Origin: Aselliscus stoliczkanus
Lineage: Eukaryota > Chordata > Mammalia > Chiroptera > Hipposideridae
Reading direction: 5' to 3'
Assembly: GCA_033961575.1 (NCBI GenBank)
Contig: CM066731.1
Span: 136,331,001-136,395,000 of the forward strand
Length of the DNA stretch: 64,000 nucleotides
The notes below the pieces were generated by a model. That model saw only the letters and a program-made list of their open reading frames with translations, searched no databases and was not told the origin of the DNA. Numbering within the stretch: the first letter of the stretch is position 1; each line of letters starts with the position of its first letter. The position numbers were made by a program, and so were the translations under genes. Of this stretch, positions 1-13,745 are shown in pieces.

Positions 1-315
1 GGGCACCAAAAATGAGGGAAGGCTTTTATAAATTTAAAAAGACCTAAAATACATATCAATCACAGGAACATGTACATCTTGTTTGGATCCTGACTTGAAC
101 AAACTATTTTCAAAAAACAAAACAAGTTTTTACACTATTGGGGAAAATGGGATGAATTTTAGATAAATTAAGAAATGATTTTTAATTGTTTATTTTGTTG
201 TATGTGATCATGGTATTGTGGTTATACTTTATAAGCATTTTTATCTATTAGAAATATGTACTTAAGTATTTACAGCCTAAATTCTATGACATCTGGCATT
301 TGCCTTTTACCATTC
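1..315. other. AT-rich flank, no gene seen
   Basis: This is AT-rich DNA upstream of the L1-A insertion. I see no conserved motif, RNA gene or coding frame. The open frame that starts at 256 gains L1 ORF2 similarity only after position 330, so its first codons are host DNA. Confidence 0.6.
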
Positions 316-329
316 AAGAATTCAGCTGA

Positions 330-2126
330 AATCAGACAAGAAAATGAAATAAAAGGCATCCAAATTGGAAAAGAGGAAGTAAAATTGTCATTATATGCAG
401 ATGACATGAGACTATATAGAGAGAATCCCAAAGACTCCACCAAAAAACTGCTAGAACTGATACACGAATTTGGTAAGGTAGCAGGATACAAAATTAATTT
501 TCAGAAATCAGTGGCATTTCTATACACCAATAATAAACTATCAGAAGAGGAAATCAGGAAATCAATCCCTTTTGCAATTGCTTCAAAAACAATAAAATAT
601 CTAGGAATCAATTTAACTAAAGAAGTAAAAGACCTGTACTCACAAAATTATGAGACACTGAAGAGAGAAATCAAAGAAGATACAAATAAATGGAAATACA
701 TACCATGCTCATGGATAGGAAGAATTAATATAGTTAAAATGTCAATACTTCCTAAAGCAATATATAGATTCAATGCAATTCCAATCAAACTACCAAGGAC
801 ATTTTTCTCAGAAATGGAACATAGAATCCTAAAATTTATATGGAGCCACAAAAGACCCCGAATAGCTACAGCAATGTTGAGAAATAAGAACAAAGTGGGA
901 GGCATCACACTACCTGACATCAAAACATACTACAAGGCTACCATAATCAAAACAGTATGGTACTGGCATAAAAACAGACACATAGACCAATGGAATAGAA
1001 TAGAGAGCCCAGGAATAAACCCATCTATATACGGTCATTTAATCTATGACAATGGAAGCAAGAATTTACACTGGAGTAAAGATAGTCTATTCAATAAATG
1101 GTGCTGGGAAAATTGGACTGACACGTGCAAAAAAATGAAAATAGACCATCTACTTACACCATATACGAGAACAAACTCAAAATGGATTAAAAACTTAAAT
1201 ATAAGACCTGAAACTATAAAACTCCTAGAAGAAAGTATAGGGAGTAAGTTTGCAGACATTACCCTGAGTAATATTTTTACTGATATATCCCCTCGGGCAA
1301 GGGAAATAAAAGAAAAAAATGAACATATGGGATTACATCAAACTTAAAAGTTTTTTCTCAGCAAAGGAAATCATCAATAAAACAAAAAGGCAGCCTACTG
1401 AATGGGAGAAGATATTTGCCAATGATATATCTGATAAGGGGTTGATATCCAAAATTTATAAAACACTCATGCAATTCAACACCAAAAAAACAAACAACCC
1501 AATTAAAAAAATGGGCAGAGGATATGAGGAGGCATTTCTCTAAAGAGGACATACAGATGGCCAACAGGCATACGAAAAAATGTTCAACCTCACTAATCAT
1601 CAGAGAAATGCAAATAAAAACCACAAGGAGATACCACCTCACTCCAGTCAGAATGTCTATCATCAACAAATCAACAAACAACAAGTGTTGGCGAGGGTGT
1701 GGAGAAAAGGGATCCCTGGTGCACTGTTGGTGGGACTGCAAATTGGTGCAGCCATTATTGAAATCAGTATGGAGGTATCTCAAAACACTGGAAATGGAAC
1801 TGCCATATGACCCAGCAATTCCACTCTTGGGAATCTACCCAGAGGAATCCAAGACGCTAATTCAAAAAAATATATGCACCCTTATGTTTATTGCAGTGCT
1901 ATTTACAATAGCCAAGACTTGGAAACAACCGAAATGCCCATCGGTAGATGACTTGCTTAAGAAACTGTGGTACATTTATACAATGGAGTATTACTCCGCT
2001 ATAAAGAAGAATGAAATTGTACCATTTGCAACAATACGGATGGACCTAGAGACTATTATGTTGAGTGAAATAAGTCAGTCGGAGAAAGACAAATACCACA
2101 TGATCTCACTTATATGTGGAATTTGA
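330..2126 (+). pseudogene. L1 ORF2 C-terminal part, two frameshifts
   Basis: The remnant starts just upstream of the reverse transcriptase YADD active site (SLYADDM, about 387-407) and runs through the thumb and the C-terminal Cys-rich segment to the terminal SLICGI and stop at 2126. Three frames carry it in succession: 330-1347, then from about 1319, then from about 1524. Both frame changes lie in A-runs. Near 1312-1318, GA7TG stands where other copies in this window imply six As. Near 1505-1511, A7 stands where six are expected. The C-terminal motifs CWRGC and HCWWDC (Cys/His-rich) are preserved. The N-terminal endonuclease is absent. No promoter is present. Confidence 0.93.
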
Positions 2127-2514
2127 AAAACTGAATGAATGAGCATAAGAAACAGAAATAGTCTCATAGACATAGAGGAAAAACAGGGTTGCTAGTTGGG
2201 AGGGTGGTGGGGATGAGGGAGAAGGGGAAAGGATTAGACAGCATAAATAGGTAACTACAGTATTGTCACAGGGATATGAAAGATATATTCGGGGAATATA
2301 ATGTTGTTAAAATTTTGTGGGGTGTCAGATGGTCACATGTTTTGTTAGGGAGACTACTTCATGGATGGAGTAGAGGCTTGATCAGGGTGCTATATACCTG
2401 AAATTGATGTTGTATAATATTGTATGCCAACTGTAATTGAATGTATAGACAGTCACGGGATATGGATTATATGGTGGAAGGGAGTCAAAGAAATTGTAAT
2501 AGATAGTATGATAT

Positions 2515-2552
2515 GGGGGGGAGGAGTGGGAGGGGAGAATTGGAGGAGGGGG
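2515..2552 (+). other. G-rich polypurine tract in L1-A 3' UTR
   Basis: The tract contains several runs of three to seven Gs separated by purines, a G-quadruplex-capable pattern typical of L1 3' UTRs. The equivalent C-rich tracts on the + strand occur in the minus-strand L1s at about 15245-15275, 17422-17458 and 51636-51675. Confidence 0.7.
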
Positions 2553-2661
2553 TTGTCACTTTGAGGGGTAAAAAGTATAACTATTGCACTTTGTTGTACA
2601 CCTGAAGCTAATTAAAAATATATATAAATAATAAAAATAAATAAATAAAGAATTCAGCTGA

Positions 2662-5600
2662 GCTGTATTCTTATCTGGAGGATTGACTAGGAAAGAATTT
2701 GTTTTCAAGATTATTTAGGTCAATGGCAGAATTTGTTTTCTTGTAGCTGTATGACTAAGAGCCCTTGAGTTCAGCCTGTGCTGCCCTGAGCAGAAGATTC
2801 TGTTACATCATGCCCAAATTTCTGACCTACAGAAACTGTAACATTCCATGTATATATGTTATATGTAATATATATTTTATTATAAAATATAATTTAAAAT
2901 TTTATTTATTTTTTATATATTATTAATACATATAAAAGGATTAGATATGTGTGTGTGCCTGTGTGTTTTAAGTCACAAGTGTGTGGTAATTTGTTATATA
3001 GAAATGGAAAATTAATACAGACCCTCAATACTCTCTTATTCTTACTAAGAAGAAACATGAATCCTTGCAGGAATGACTGGTTTAAGGTCTGGGTCAGTAA
3101 ATATACTAGATAGGGCTAGAACATAGTGCTGTCTAGAAAGCAGGAAATCCCTAAAGATTATAGGGGCTTGGTTAAAAGTACATAGGAACCAACTTGAAGG
3201 GGCTCCCACTGACTAAATATGATCAAATTTGATATCAAGAAAAATAATGACAGGAATTTAATGTATTAAAATACATTAAATATGTTACATTCCAGGAATT
3301 CAAAAGGATGCTTTAAAAATCATCCTTGGTATTTTGGAAGTTATTGTGACAACATCTCATTTTCCTGAAAACTATTAAAGAGAGAGAAAGAAGGCATCTA
3401 TTTTTACTATATGAACTCCACTGCAAGCTAATTAAATAGTGGATAAATGAAATCTCTTTTTAGAACTCTAGCTTAGATATCAGAAGAAATGGTGAAATCG
3501 AAATATTAAGTATTTTGTAATCCCTAATGAAATAATGAATCTAGGCAATCATCATCAATAGCTGCTAATAAACATTAAGTGAGAAGCTGATGGCATCTTT
3601 ACAATGACTTAAATCAATGTCACGAACAGCCTCCCAGATTTCCTACAACTAACTGACTAAAGAAAAAAATATTTAGGTATAATTTAAGGCTCCATGCCAT
3701 AAGCATATAGCAGCTGGAAGCACAATTCAGTGGTACAAAACTCTACTTAGGTGGGTTCTGAAGGATAATGGAAGCAGAAAGCATTCCGTTTGACAACATT
3801 TTAAGTGGTCTTATGTTTTACACTTTGCCTGACATGAGCTGAAGTTAACATTTACATTAATTATGGACAATTGTTAATGACATGTGTGGATGGTAAGGAA
3901 CAAAATTAAAGAGTGACTGACAAGACATTTGTGAAAAATATATCGATTTTTCAAAATAGGCTCAGAGTATAAAACCACTTCCTTTGTGAAGGAGGTACTT
4001 AATGTTGAAATGAAAATGAAGAACTGCCATGTGGATATTGATCTGCCCTTTACACCTACATTAGCCCTAGATCCATGAGCTCATGGTGTAAGGATGGATG
4101 ACTTTATTTTTACCATTGTGAGCTTTAATAGACATTTGCCTTTTTTTTTTCTGGTCAATATCTTAATTTCCCTTCAGTTTTTTAGAGAATTTCCAATCTG
4201 ATGAGCTTGTTGACAAGTAAAATACTCTTCTTATTATAAAACTTAAAAATGCCTGTTTGCTTTCCAAGCTCCCCTTGGAGTTAAGGTGCAAACACAAGAC
4301 CTAGGTCCACTAGTAAGATATGTCTACCTATTTGAATCAAGAGCTAGTGATGCTAAGACTAGACTATTCATGTAAATCTCCCAGGAGGCCATGGTGATAA
4401 CAGCAAGATTCAGTCTGCAATGATAGAGGGTCTGATTGTAGTATTCAGTGGGTTTTTGTGAAAATTAAATGAGCTTTTATGTATAATTGTGTTGCACAAT
4501 GTCCTGACTGGTTGTGCTCTTAACAGTTCATTCAGATCACTGAGATGTGGATGTCACATTAATAATAATTGTGGCTAATTTTCAGGCCATTCATATCTTA
4601 TTCTGTTTCTCTCACTTGTTCCTGTTTCTTCATACTCAGTTTCTCTGGTTCTGCTTTTTTCTAATTGGTGATCTGATTGGAAGAAATGTCTGGACTTGGT
4701 TTTGCCCCTGAATCACCTTTAGTTTCATTCTTTGTCATTTGAGTGAGTCTTTCTTGTTCCTTTATTTAGCCAGGCTCTCAAAATGCATTAACCAACCCAG
4801 GTACAGATCTTGGGTTCCTATTTATCTATAAGAGGGAATCTAACATTGAAAGCAAATTACTACAACAATCTGGTAGAATTATTTTCTCCATCTTGGCTTT
4901 CATGTACATATTTCATCTTTTCCTAGGTATTTAAAGCAAAATCTCAAAGACATTTAAAGTTTGGTTCAGATAGCTTTCTATCATTATAGTACAACTTTAA
5001 TATTTTAAAAAGATACTCATAGAAGAATTATTATAAACTGTGCTATCAAAAAAAGAAAACTATAACAGATACAAAGATAAATTCTAGAATATGGGAAGGT
5101 AGAAATTATGATTTATAATATATTCAAAGACTGCAAAACACCAGGTGGATCAATGTTTAATGAGATTTTAAAAAGTAATACACCCTTCCTCTCTCCTTAT
5201 TTTTATTTTCCCCATTTATATTGAAATATAATCAACCAACCAATCAATAATTATTCTAAACAACTGGTCTTAGATTTATTGCTATCTAGATTAGGGTGCA
5301 GAGTAGAAAACAGAGAAAGAATCAGCACCTTAATGGAAAAAAAGGGCTATTACAGGGATGAAAATAGTATAGTAAGAAAAGAGAAGAGGCAGGAGTACAG
5401 ACACTGAAGATCACCTTTGGTACTGCCCATCCTGTATGCCATTTGCCTTCAGCTGGCCACAGAGAAAGGGCAGTACATAGAGACCATTGTGTGACCTTGT
5501 ACTTTGGCAGGTTAGTAGTGTTCTTGAGAGTTGGATAGAGTAGGCCAAGAGTTATTATTGTTTTATAAACTTGGTGATTTCATTAAATGAAACAAAGCAA

Positions 5601-8600
5601 AACAAACAAAAACAAGTAACAAAAGCTTTGCCTCCACCCAATTTAATAGAAACATTGCTGTATTCTTTGCTTTCTAAATTACTGAAATCCACATGTGTGA
5701 AAGGGATAGCAGTGGAGTCCTTTGTCGTGGGCATGGTTTCTCCACACATTTCTGAGAAGAGTGAGATTGTGGAGAACCTTCCACAAGCAGTGCTAACCCA
5801 AAGCAAAGGTGAGATTTTCAGTTCCACCATGCCGTGACAGAAGCTATGGTGAAGACCTGCTGAATTAGAGTGTATTCAGTGACCAATAGCTTTACTGTTG
5901 AAGGCCTTTTACTTTGAAAACAGGGGCCTCTGTTCCCTTTCTTATAAATCCTATGTCTTGCAATCATCCCAGTGTTTCCCTCCTTACTGAGCACAGAAGG
6001 AGATTACAGGGAGAAAGTGGAGTTGCTAAAGTACAGTACTGTTAACCATTTTTTTGTGCTACAATAGGAAATTACATTTATAAGACTTTAAGTTGCTGTT
6101 TAATAAAGAAGTCAGTGGTGTGCCTTTTTCCCTCTTGAGGCATTTCTGTAGAGTACTGAATTTTTACGAGTCCTATGGTGACTTTCTCTTATACTAGATT
6201 ATATATTTCTATGAATGAAGTAAGCTATGAAAATCTTCTCATGTTAGGTTTCATGAAAACAAAACAAAAAAAAACACACACAAAACAAACAAACAAACAA
6301 AAGCCCTGAAAACCATATATATAAAGAAGTGGACAATTTTAAACCACACTGATCGGTCATAAGCAGGAAAATATTTTGATGACTAACTGTGGTTATCTTG
6401 ACTAAGCATCTCCTTATTTATTCACTTTCTAATTAGTTTCTTCAAAGATATTGAATTAACTTTAAGATCCACTTACCATGGCAAGTAAATGGCTAACATG
6501 TTTTTCCAACTCTGTGGGGAGTTGTAATTTTCAGTGGAGGATTTTCCTAAATGTTGAAATGCCCTCCCTGATTCCCAATGACTAAGTTCCAACTTAGATT
6601 GAATTTTTATAGCAAGATTTTGGAAAACTCTTTTTTCCCAGAGAAACCTTTTATATTTAACTAATGTTTCTGCAGAACTAGATAAAATCAAGATTGCCTG
6701 AAACTGAATCCTCCCAGCATTTATACCATGTGTCTCTGTGTAGCTCAGGCCAAGGTGACAGATAACTTATTTCTCACTCTCAGCAGTAAATTTTAGATTG
6801 GTTGAACAAACCAGACACTTTCAGCTTTCCGAAGTCAGGGAATCAGGCTAGGAATGCGTCGCTGAGACGAATCTTCGTCCTGACTCAAGTCTGGAAAGAG
6901 TCAGTGTAACACTGTGAGCTTCTGGGGCCTGGTCCAACGTTGACTTAAGACAGGAAATGTGTGCTTAGATGGCGCTCTGTCAGACCTACTTGGGCCTAAG
7001 ACGTGCAGAAATCATAAAATGTACTTGAGCCTTTATAGCTCCAACCGGTAAATTTAGCATTAAGCCTGTCTTTCCTGTTTTCTGACCTAATAGGAATTCT
7101 CCTCTTAGTTGTGTTTAAAGACTACCTAGTGTATTTTGGCTTTTGGTAATTAGAAAAGCAGAAGTCTACAACATGTGCCATGTCTTTGAATTTGAAACTG
7201 CAGTGATATCATAACTAAGGGGAATACCATTAATCACATAAGGAAATAGACTTTTTTCTGTAATAAAATCCAGACTAAAATTGAAATGGTGAGGGGAAAA
7301 TGCTGAAAGAAAAAAACAAACAAACAAAAAACAAACCCTAACTAGTATACTCTAAGACTTGAAAATATTTAAGCTGAGCTATTTAACATTCATATATATC
7401 ATGAAAAAAACATGTACACATATGTAATGTATATGTGTATATTATATATAAATAACATATAATTGGCATGCTTTATTAAAATTTAGTACTTAGTGTATAT
7501 ATTTAAAGAAAATAACAATAAATGTTAAGTTTAGAGAAATGCATTTTGCTTTAACTTTAACTAATACTATTCTTAAGCATCTATTTATCATTAGAGATAC
7601 GATCTTTACAACAGCCAACTGTCCCCGATTTGCTGTTTCAGGTTGAAATAGAGCACGTTAAAGAAATTATGCAGAAGCAGTCATATTGATAAAAGTTGAA
7701 AGTAAAACTTGCTTTGACAGTAAATCCCAGACACCTTTCTCCCAAAGAAAATCTAATGTAGATCATGAGGATTTATTCTTTTTGTAATCTAAGACAATGA
7801 CTTTATAAGAATGCAATGAAGCAGAAAACTTTACTCATGTATACAAAATACTTAATAGAAAAGAAATATTGTGGTTGTGTGTTTTGTGAATGAGATAAAA
7901 AGCCAGAAACAACATGACTTTGCATGAAGTAAGTTGTGATTTTCACATAATTATTAAAAGCTTTTGCTGTTCACAAGGTCTGTGAGTCTAGTCAGAATAG
8001 CAAAATGAATTAAAAATTTAGACATCAGAGAAAAACATTTAATTCTTTTAATATAAAGGAGTAGTGCTCAAATACAGAGTGGTATTTATTTTGTTTCCAT
8101 ATAGCTTTGTTTATGGAAATATGATATCTCAGGCTTCCTTCAATGTTCAGGTCCCAGAAGAGTTGAAACATTATTACTTCTATAAGCATTCAAAACTTTT
8201 TTGCAAAGATCGTTATTATTCTATGGTCCTTAATTAGACATGACAAAGTTCATTCAGTATTTTCAATTGTCTCCACAAATTCAGTAGTCAAGTAGAATAC
8301 AGTTTTTAAAAAATCCAATCATGCCATATTCCAATTATTTCTATCATAGTTCATTAAAAGAAGAGAGGTCCATGGTTTCATATCTCACTTAGATGAAACT
8401 TAGCTAGTCTTTTTACAAATTGGCCAAAAAACACATCTTAATTCTTAATACATTTTAAATGCATTTGCCCACATTTGCATTCATTTAGGAAGGTGCTTTA
8501 TGAGGAGTTTGTGAATAGTTTGACTAAAATAAGCAAGACCATGTCCCATAAAATCACAGATGTGTCTTGAATGGCTGAAAAAAATTTGAAAGTTACCCTG

Positions 8601-8954
8601 ACAAATGAGATCAATCATTACGATTTTATCCTCATTCACCTCCTTGGAGGGGATAAGATGCGATATAGGGATGGGGATAGGAAAGTATAAGGTAGAAGGT
8701 AAAGGGAGGTGGGATGAAAGAAATTGAAAAAGACAGAACTAAAGGAACTCAGAGATAGAAGGCAATAAACATCATTGTATTTATTCACTTATCCTGTGTG
8801 ACAAATCTTTGTTTTAACATATCTTTTAATATATCTTTTAATATATAATAAAAAATATTTTAATATTTTTTATTTTAGATCTGTGGAAACTCAATCAGGA
8901 GTTCTTATGTCATTTACCATAAAGGTAGTCCTTCTGTGTATACCCTCCACCCCC
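2662..8954. other. Intergenic or intronic DNA, no gene seen
   Basis: This is 6.3 kb of AT-rich, unique-looking DNA. Short frames such as 5571-5837 (+) and 6473-6691 (-) have no recognisable domain and no codon bias I can defend. A-rich simple sequence occurs at 2860-2940, 6260-6302 and 7310-7340. I could not identify exons, RNA genes or a named repeat. Confidence 0.5.
6260..6302. repeat. A-rich / (CAAA)n low-complexity tract
   Basis: Alternating AAAC, ACAC and CAAA units form a low-complexity tract. It may be the decayed tail of an old retroposon, but no element body can be recognised next to it. Confidence 0.7.
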
Positions 8955-9325
8955 AAATTGAAAACTGGTACTCAAACAAACACATACTTCAACGTGGATA
9001 TATTTCAAACATATTGTACTAACTGAAAGAAGCCAGGTGCAAAAAATAATGTTTTATATGAATTAAAGTACATGAAATATTCAAAATAAGTAAATCCATA
9101 GGTATAGAATGCAGACTGGTGTTTGCCAGAGATAGAAGGTGGGGGAAATGGACTTCAACTGCTTAGTGTGTATGGACTTTCCTTTTGGGGTGATGAAAAC
9201 GTTTTGGCTCTGGATAGAGTTGGTGATTGCACATCATTGTAAATGTACTAAATATCACTGGATTGTGCATTTTTAAATGGTTGATTTTATATTATGTGAA
9301 TTTTACCTCAATTAAATTTTTCATT
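8955..9325 (+). mobile_element. Old L1M 3' end
   Basis: The sequence has the familiar layout of ancient mammalian L1 3' UTRs: a TTTGCCAGAG-like block, a GGGGTGATGAAAACG-like block, a TTGCACATCATTGTAAATGT-like block, then TTTTAAATGGTTGATTTTAT and an A-rich end near 9325. It is non-coding and heavily diverged, so the insertion is old. The subfamily cannot be named without alignment to consensus. Confidence 0.8.
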
Positions 9326-9796
9326 TTTACATTTTTTTAAAAGTAGCACTTCTAGTCAGTAGGATGTAAATTGACTATTCAAAAGAAAAAGTAATATTGC
9401 CACTCATAGAACAGAAATAACTACAATAAACTTTGTAATATTTATAAAGCGTTTAACACATGTTCCTGTGAGCATACTGATATTCTCACCTCCAGTAAGT
9501 GAGGGGACAGGATCATGGCAGGCCTGTTTTTAAAAATCTCTATCTTCTCTAATTTTGATTAATAAGTGTGAGATCAAATAATCTCTGCTGTTCCTTACTT
9601 TTCATATTTTATATTGAGAGTAACTTATAATTATGGCCAAATTATGGATCAACATGATTAATGGACTTTTATATATTAAGATATAATAATAAATGTCTTC
9701 TCTATAAAGTTTTAAATAATTTTGTTTTACATTGTTGATTATAGAAATTGTTTCCAAATTTGAATTCTACATGTGTAGGAATATATCTTTTATGAG

Positions 9797-9815
9797 AATA
9801 TATATATATTATATA

Positions 9816-9847
<32 letters not shown>

Positions 9848-9859
9848 TCATATATATAT
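9797..9859. repeat. (TA)n microsatellite
   Basis: Nearly pure alternating TA with a few interruptions, about 60 bp. It is likely polymorphic in length. Confidence 0.95.
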
Positions 9860-10739
9860 CCTTTATTAGGATTTTTGAAAACTATGTTAATAATTTACTG
9901 CTTGCAATTATTGTGAAATCTGTATTTTCTCACAGATTATTCACTGAAGAATGTGATGATTATTCATAAAATGACATGAAGAAGTCATGTTTTTGTAAGT
10001 AGCCACAAAAATAGGCAGATTGCCACTTATTGCAACACACAATTCTTGATGAATTACATCCTGAAAACTATAAAAGTCAACTACAGTGACTCAAAAATTA
10101 CCCCAAATACTAATATTAAACCCTATGACATGCTTAATGTCTCTCCACCTTCAATAAGTGTAACTCTTTGTCCTACTAAGCTATTCCGCTGGGTGTAGAC
10201 ATGTCAGCTAACTCTGATTTCAGTAGCTATAAAATCCCTACTTTCTTTACTTTATAATCGTACTAAGTTCTAAATCACAAGGGAAGGAAAAAAAATTGCC
10301 TAAACTCTACAAGAGGAGCATTTAATTGGTTTTGACATTGTCAAATTGTGTTGAGAAGTTCACCTCAGAAATCTTGAGTCTGTATAAAGAAGATAATGTT
10401 ATACATATTCATTTGCTTTCTAGTCCTTACAGGACACAGATGTAGTGACTTCAACTTTAGTAGTAGAATCTTTTAATTTGTGCAATAAATAGGTGGCAAT
10501 TTGGTGAAATAAGGCCTCTTAATTTGAGGGGGGCTGCAGCCAACTTCAGATGAGCTGACAGATTAATTCTCAAAATATAGATATCATAAAATGTTTTCAC
10601 TTAAGGAATCTTTATCAAATGTCAAGTTCATTATAGGCTTTCTTTTTGGCTCTGGGATTAAAGAAAATGAGGTCCAGTTTGAGACTTGAAGACCATTACC
10701 ATTTACTTACAGGATCAAAAATAATAATAATGACTGTAC

Positions 10740-11390
10740 TACAACATCTCTTCTTTTTGTTAATGATTTATTAAGGCCTTGTTATATTTCAGGTCCTGGG
10801 CTAAGCACCAGGGACAGACATATTAAGAACAATAGCTCTGTATTCCATGAATGTATCATCTACTAGGATATGTTACTAGGCTATCCACTATCATGTATTT
10901 AAAAGGAGTACAAGCCAAAAAGCCAAGCACTTATGAGCCTAGGTATTCAGCACCTTGATGGAGGTAAGCGCAGGATGCTGTGGGAGCTCAAGAAAGGCCA
11001 TATGACACATTCCAACTGAGAGTAGAAGGAAAAGTGAAAAAAAAAAAAAAAACCACTGAGGAAGGTCCCAAGGAGGAAGTGATACCTGAGTTAAATCTTA
11101 GATGGTTTGGAATCAGGCAACTATTAACGTTAAGTAACACATAATGATATACACACACGCGCACATACACACACACGTATGCACAATGTGCTAAAAATGA
11201 CCAGTTAGAGATTTAATCCTGGCTTGTGGGAGGATTCACAGAATCTTTATGAGAAAATGTTATTGAGCCTAGATCTTGAAGTATGAATAGGGTTGACTGG
11301 GTTGAGATGAGATGAAAAAACATTCCAAAAAAAGTTGAAAACATGATCAAAGTACACAGGTATGAAATTTGGTGTTTTGTTTGAGCTATG
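10740..11390. repeat. Degenerate mammalian-wide repeat, family not assigned
   Basis: The stretch recalls an old dispersed mammalian repeat: a CAGGTCCTGGGCTAAGCACC-like start, then blocks resembling 'gag..gaagtgatacctgagttaaatctt' and 'gagcctagatcttgaagtatgaatagg'. It is interrupted by an A-run (11036-11052) and a CA/CG-rich tract (about 11150-11178). A similar block occurs at 14330-14480. The short minus-strand frame here is a by-product of the CA and A tracts. Confidence 0.35.
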
Positions 11391-13172
11391 AGTATTCTCG
11401 CATACCCTTCCTGAGGGAGCTCCCAATGATGTGCTTTGTTGTAAAGTGCTATATCTTCATCTTACAGAATAAAAGCAAAGATAATATCTAAAACTTAAAA
11501 ATCATCTTCCAGAGTAGAAAGATAATAGTTTCTATCTAAAATACAAAAACCAAAGAACAAGCTGTAGACTTCTGGGATTAATTTTGAATCACCCCATGTA
11601 CACTCCCAAAAGGAATCATATAATCATCAAGGAGGTAAAAAGCGCCACACGCAACTCAGACACGAAGATAATTGGTATTTGTGGTTCAAGGTGTTTTCTC
11701 ATTTTCCTAAAAGCTTGTTTGGGTGCTGTGGAATATAGTGGAATGCAATGGTACAGTTTTCTTCTGTTTCATGTTGTTGTTTTGGCAGCAGGGGTGGGGA
11801 TAGTTTTTCTATCTTGAGAGAAGCTGCACACATCAGTTCTGCCCTTTTATACAATTTCTTTAAAAGATAATGTTGGGGGCAGAGAAGTTGCATGCTGTTT
11901 CTCATTTGTCCTGCTGGACAGCTAAATCTTCCCTCTTCTTTCTCTGTATGGCCACATCACCAAGGGATATCACCACTTCTCCTTATATATGAATCTTCCC
12001 CAAAAGCAATACTTCTCCAATACAGCAACCTGTGTTTCCCTGAATTTTAAGCCCTTGCCCCGAGCTATCAAGTCCTAAACTGTGCTCAGTACATTGGTAT
12101 TTAATGATGGACATGTTTTATTTTGAGAAAAATGTTATATGTCTTTACCTAACTCCTCTGTATCTTTTGGCTCTTTTTCATGAAATTTCTCAAGTCTTAC
12201 CTTCCCCTATTTCTACACTCAGGCTTGCGTAGTAGGCAATGGGAGTTCTTTTGGAATTTAGTTTATTTCAACACTTAGAAGTAATTTGAAGTTTGTGGAA
12301 TTCTGTATCTGCTAATAATGTAGAAGGCTTGAGCTATGTGTATTGTTACAGAGTACATGTAGGGTGATTCAAATAAAATAAAAAAATGGAAGGGTTGGAT
12401 GTCTGGATCCAATCCAATGGCATCATGGTTGAGTTGAGCCCAGATTACTGTGTCATCTCTGCTACTTACTGTGAATCTCCACAAACCTCACATCCTGCCC
12501 ACATGAAAAGCAATACCCAAATAACATTGTGTTAATATCATGGCAAAAACATTCCAAAATCCTTCTAAAAAAACATTCTAAAATCCTTCTAAATAAAGAA
12601 GGATATTAATTTGCTCCTTCCTTCAGCATGACACTCATTCAGAAAATATTTTAAGGGAGAAAATGGAAACATACATAATTTGACAACTGCTTAATGATAA
12701 TTTAACCAGATCCAAATAATTTTTATTTCATGCCTCTAAGAAAAACAGATATTAGAAATTTATTTTAATTATTTATTTTACATTACCTGAAACATTTAAT
12801 ATTAACCTTAATCTTCATTCATCTGCCATTAAAGTAATTTGGCAATTATTTAAGGATTTCCAAAATTGCTAGTTATCTGTGCTACAGAAATATTTGCTTA
12901 GGATATATTTATGAGGAAAAGTTTTTTATCATTACTACTATAAAAAAGACAGTTATATGATGTATTTGATGTACTTTATGTAGGTTTAATAAATAGAATT
13001 GATTAAGAAACAATTTAACATCATAGCAAATGTTATATTGAATAGGACTTCCAAATGTAAAACTAAAAAAAAATGTAGGCACCATATTAATTAATTATTA
13101 CTTAATCATTAATTGAATAGAAGCAAGATAGATATACAGCAAGGCTCCTTACTCTGAAGGCAATGATTTTCT

Positions 13173-13330
13173 TTGGGCCAGCCGAGTGGTTCAGTTGGTT
13201 AAGAGCTCACTCAAGAGTGTGAGCTGAGCTCTGAGCAACTGCAATTCAGTGCCTGAGCTGAGCAGCCACTGAGCTGCCAACAGGTAACAGGATGGCTCAG
13301 CTAACATAAAATAAAAAGAAAAGAAAAATA
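13173..13330 (+). mobile_element. SINE-B insertion (tRNA-derived)
   Basis: The element begins GGGCCAGCCGAGTGG, reads through a tRNA-like A-box region (AGTGGTTCAGTTGG) and ends GCAGGATGGCTCAGCTAA plus an A-rich tail. A perfect 16-bp TSD, AAGGCAATGATTTTCT, lies at 13157-13172 and 13331-13346. It is a non-autonomous element, transcribed by RNA polymerase III if active and moved by L1 proteins. Copies with the same tail occur at 29505-29664, 30686-30926, 33859-34185 and 42128-42327. Confidence 0.93.
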
Positions 13331-13579
13331 AAGGCAATGATTTTCTCTATAATATGCTAGCATATTTTAGGATATGTATATTTTACTTGTTGAAGAGAAT
13401 TATAGTATGTCATTGCTATCAAAATTATTATCACATGTGGATATGTGCTATGAATACCTGCTTTTCAAATTTGAAAAAGGGTTTAGAGAAAGGATGGGAG
13501 GATACTACACCTATTTATTTCTAAGAACTATATATGAATCCAGGAGGGAAGCTAAAGTGACAGAGTAAAAACAAATTGC

Positions 13580-13745
13580 TATTAAAGCTCTACTCTGCCC
13601 CTTATTGCTTGTGTGACCTTGGCAGGTAACTTAATCCCAGTAAACCTCAGTATTCTCATTTGCAAATTAGATTATTATAAAGAATAAATGAGATTAATAT
13701 AGAGAGATATACATAGAAAGTACTTAATACTTGTTATTCTCTGAT
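13580..13745 (+). mobile_element. MIR (mammalian-wide SINE)
   Basis: Diagnostic MIR core text is visible: CTTGTGTGACCTTGG, then 'taacttaatcc', 'cctcagtattctcatttgcaaa' and 'aatgagattaat'. It is very old, has no TSD and is inert. Confidence 0.85.

Larger units (their letters stand above)
330..2647 (+). mobile_element. L1-A: 5'-truncated LINE-1
   Basis: This is an L1 retrotransposon truncated within the reverse transcriptase part of ORF2. It holds the last ~600 codons of ORF2, a ~480-bp 3' UTR and an A-rich tail (AAAAATAAATAAATAAA type). It is flanked by a perfect 14-bp direct repeat, AAGAATTCAGCTGA, at 316-329 and 2648-2661. This is the target-site duplication expected of target-primed reverse transcription. 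Both ends are therefore defined to the base and the truncation is original, not a later deletion. The intact TSD and readable ORF suggest a fairly recent insertion. It encodes no complete protein and cannot mobilise itself. Confidence 0.95.

Noticed and set aside
11150..11178. CRISPR-like or structured repeat
   Set aside because: It is a simple CA/CG dinucleotide tract. No spaced repeats occur anywhere in the window, and the sequence is mammalian.
13184..13250. tRNA gene
   Set aside because: The A-box-like text belongs to a SINE with an A-rich tail and a TSD. No foldable cloverleaf is present.
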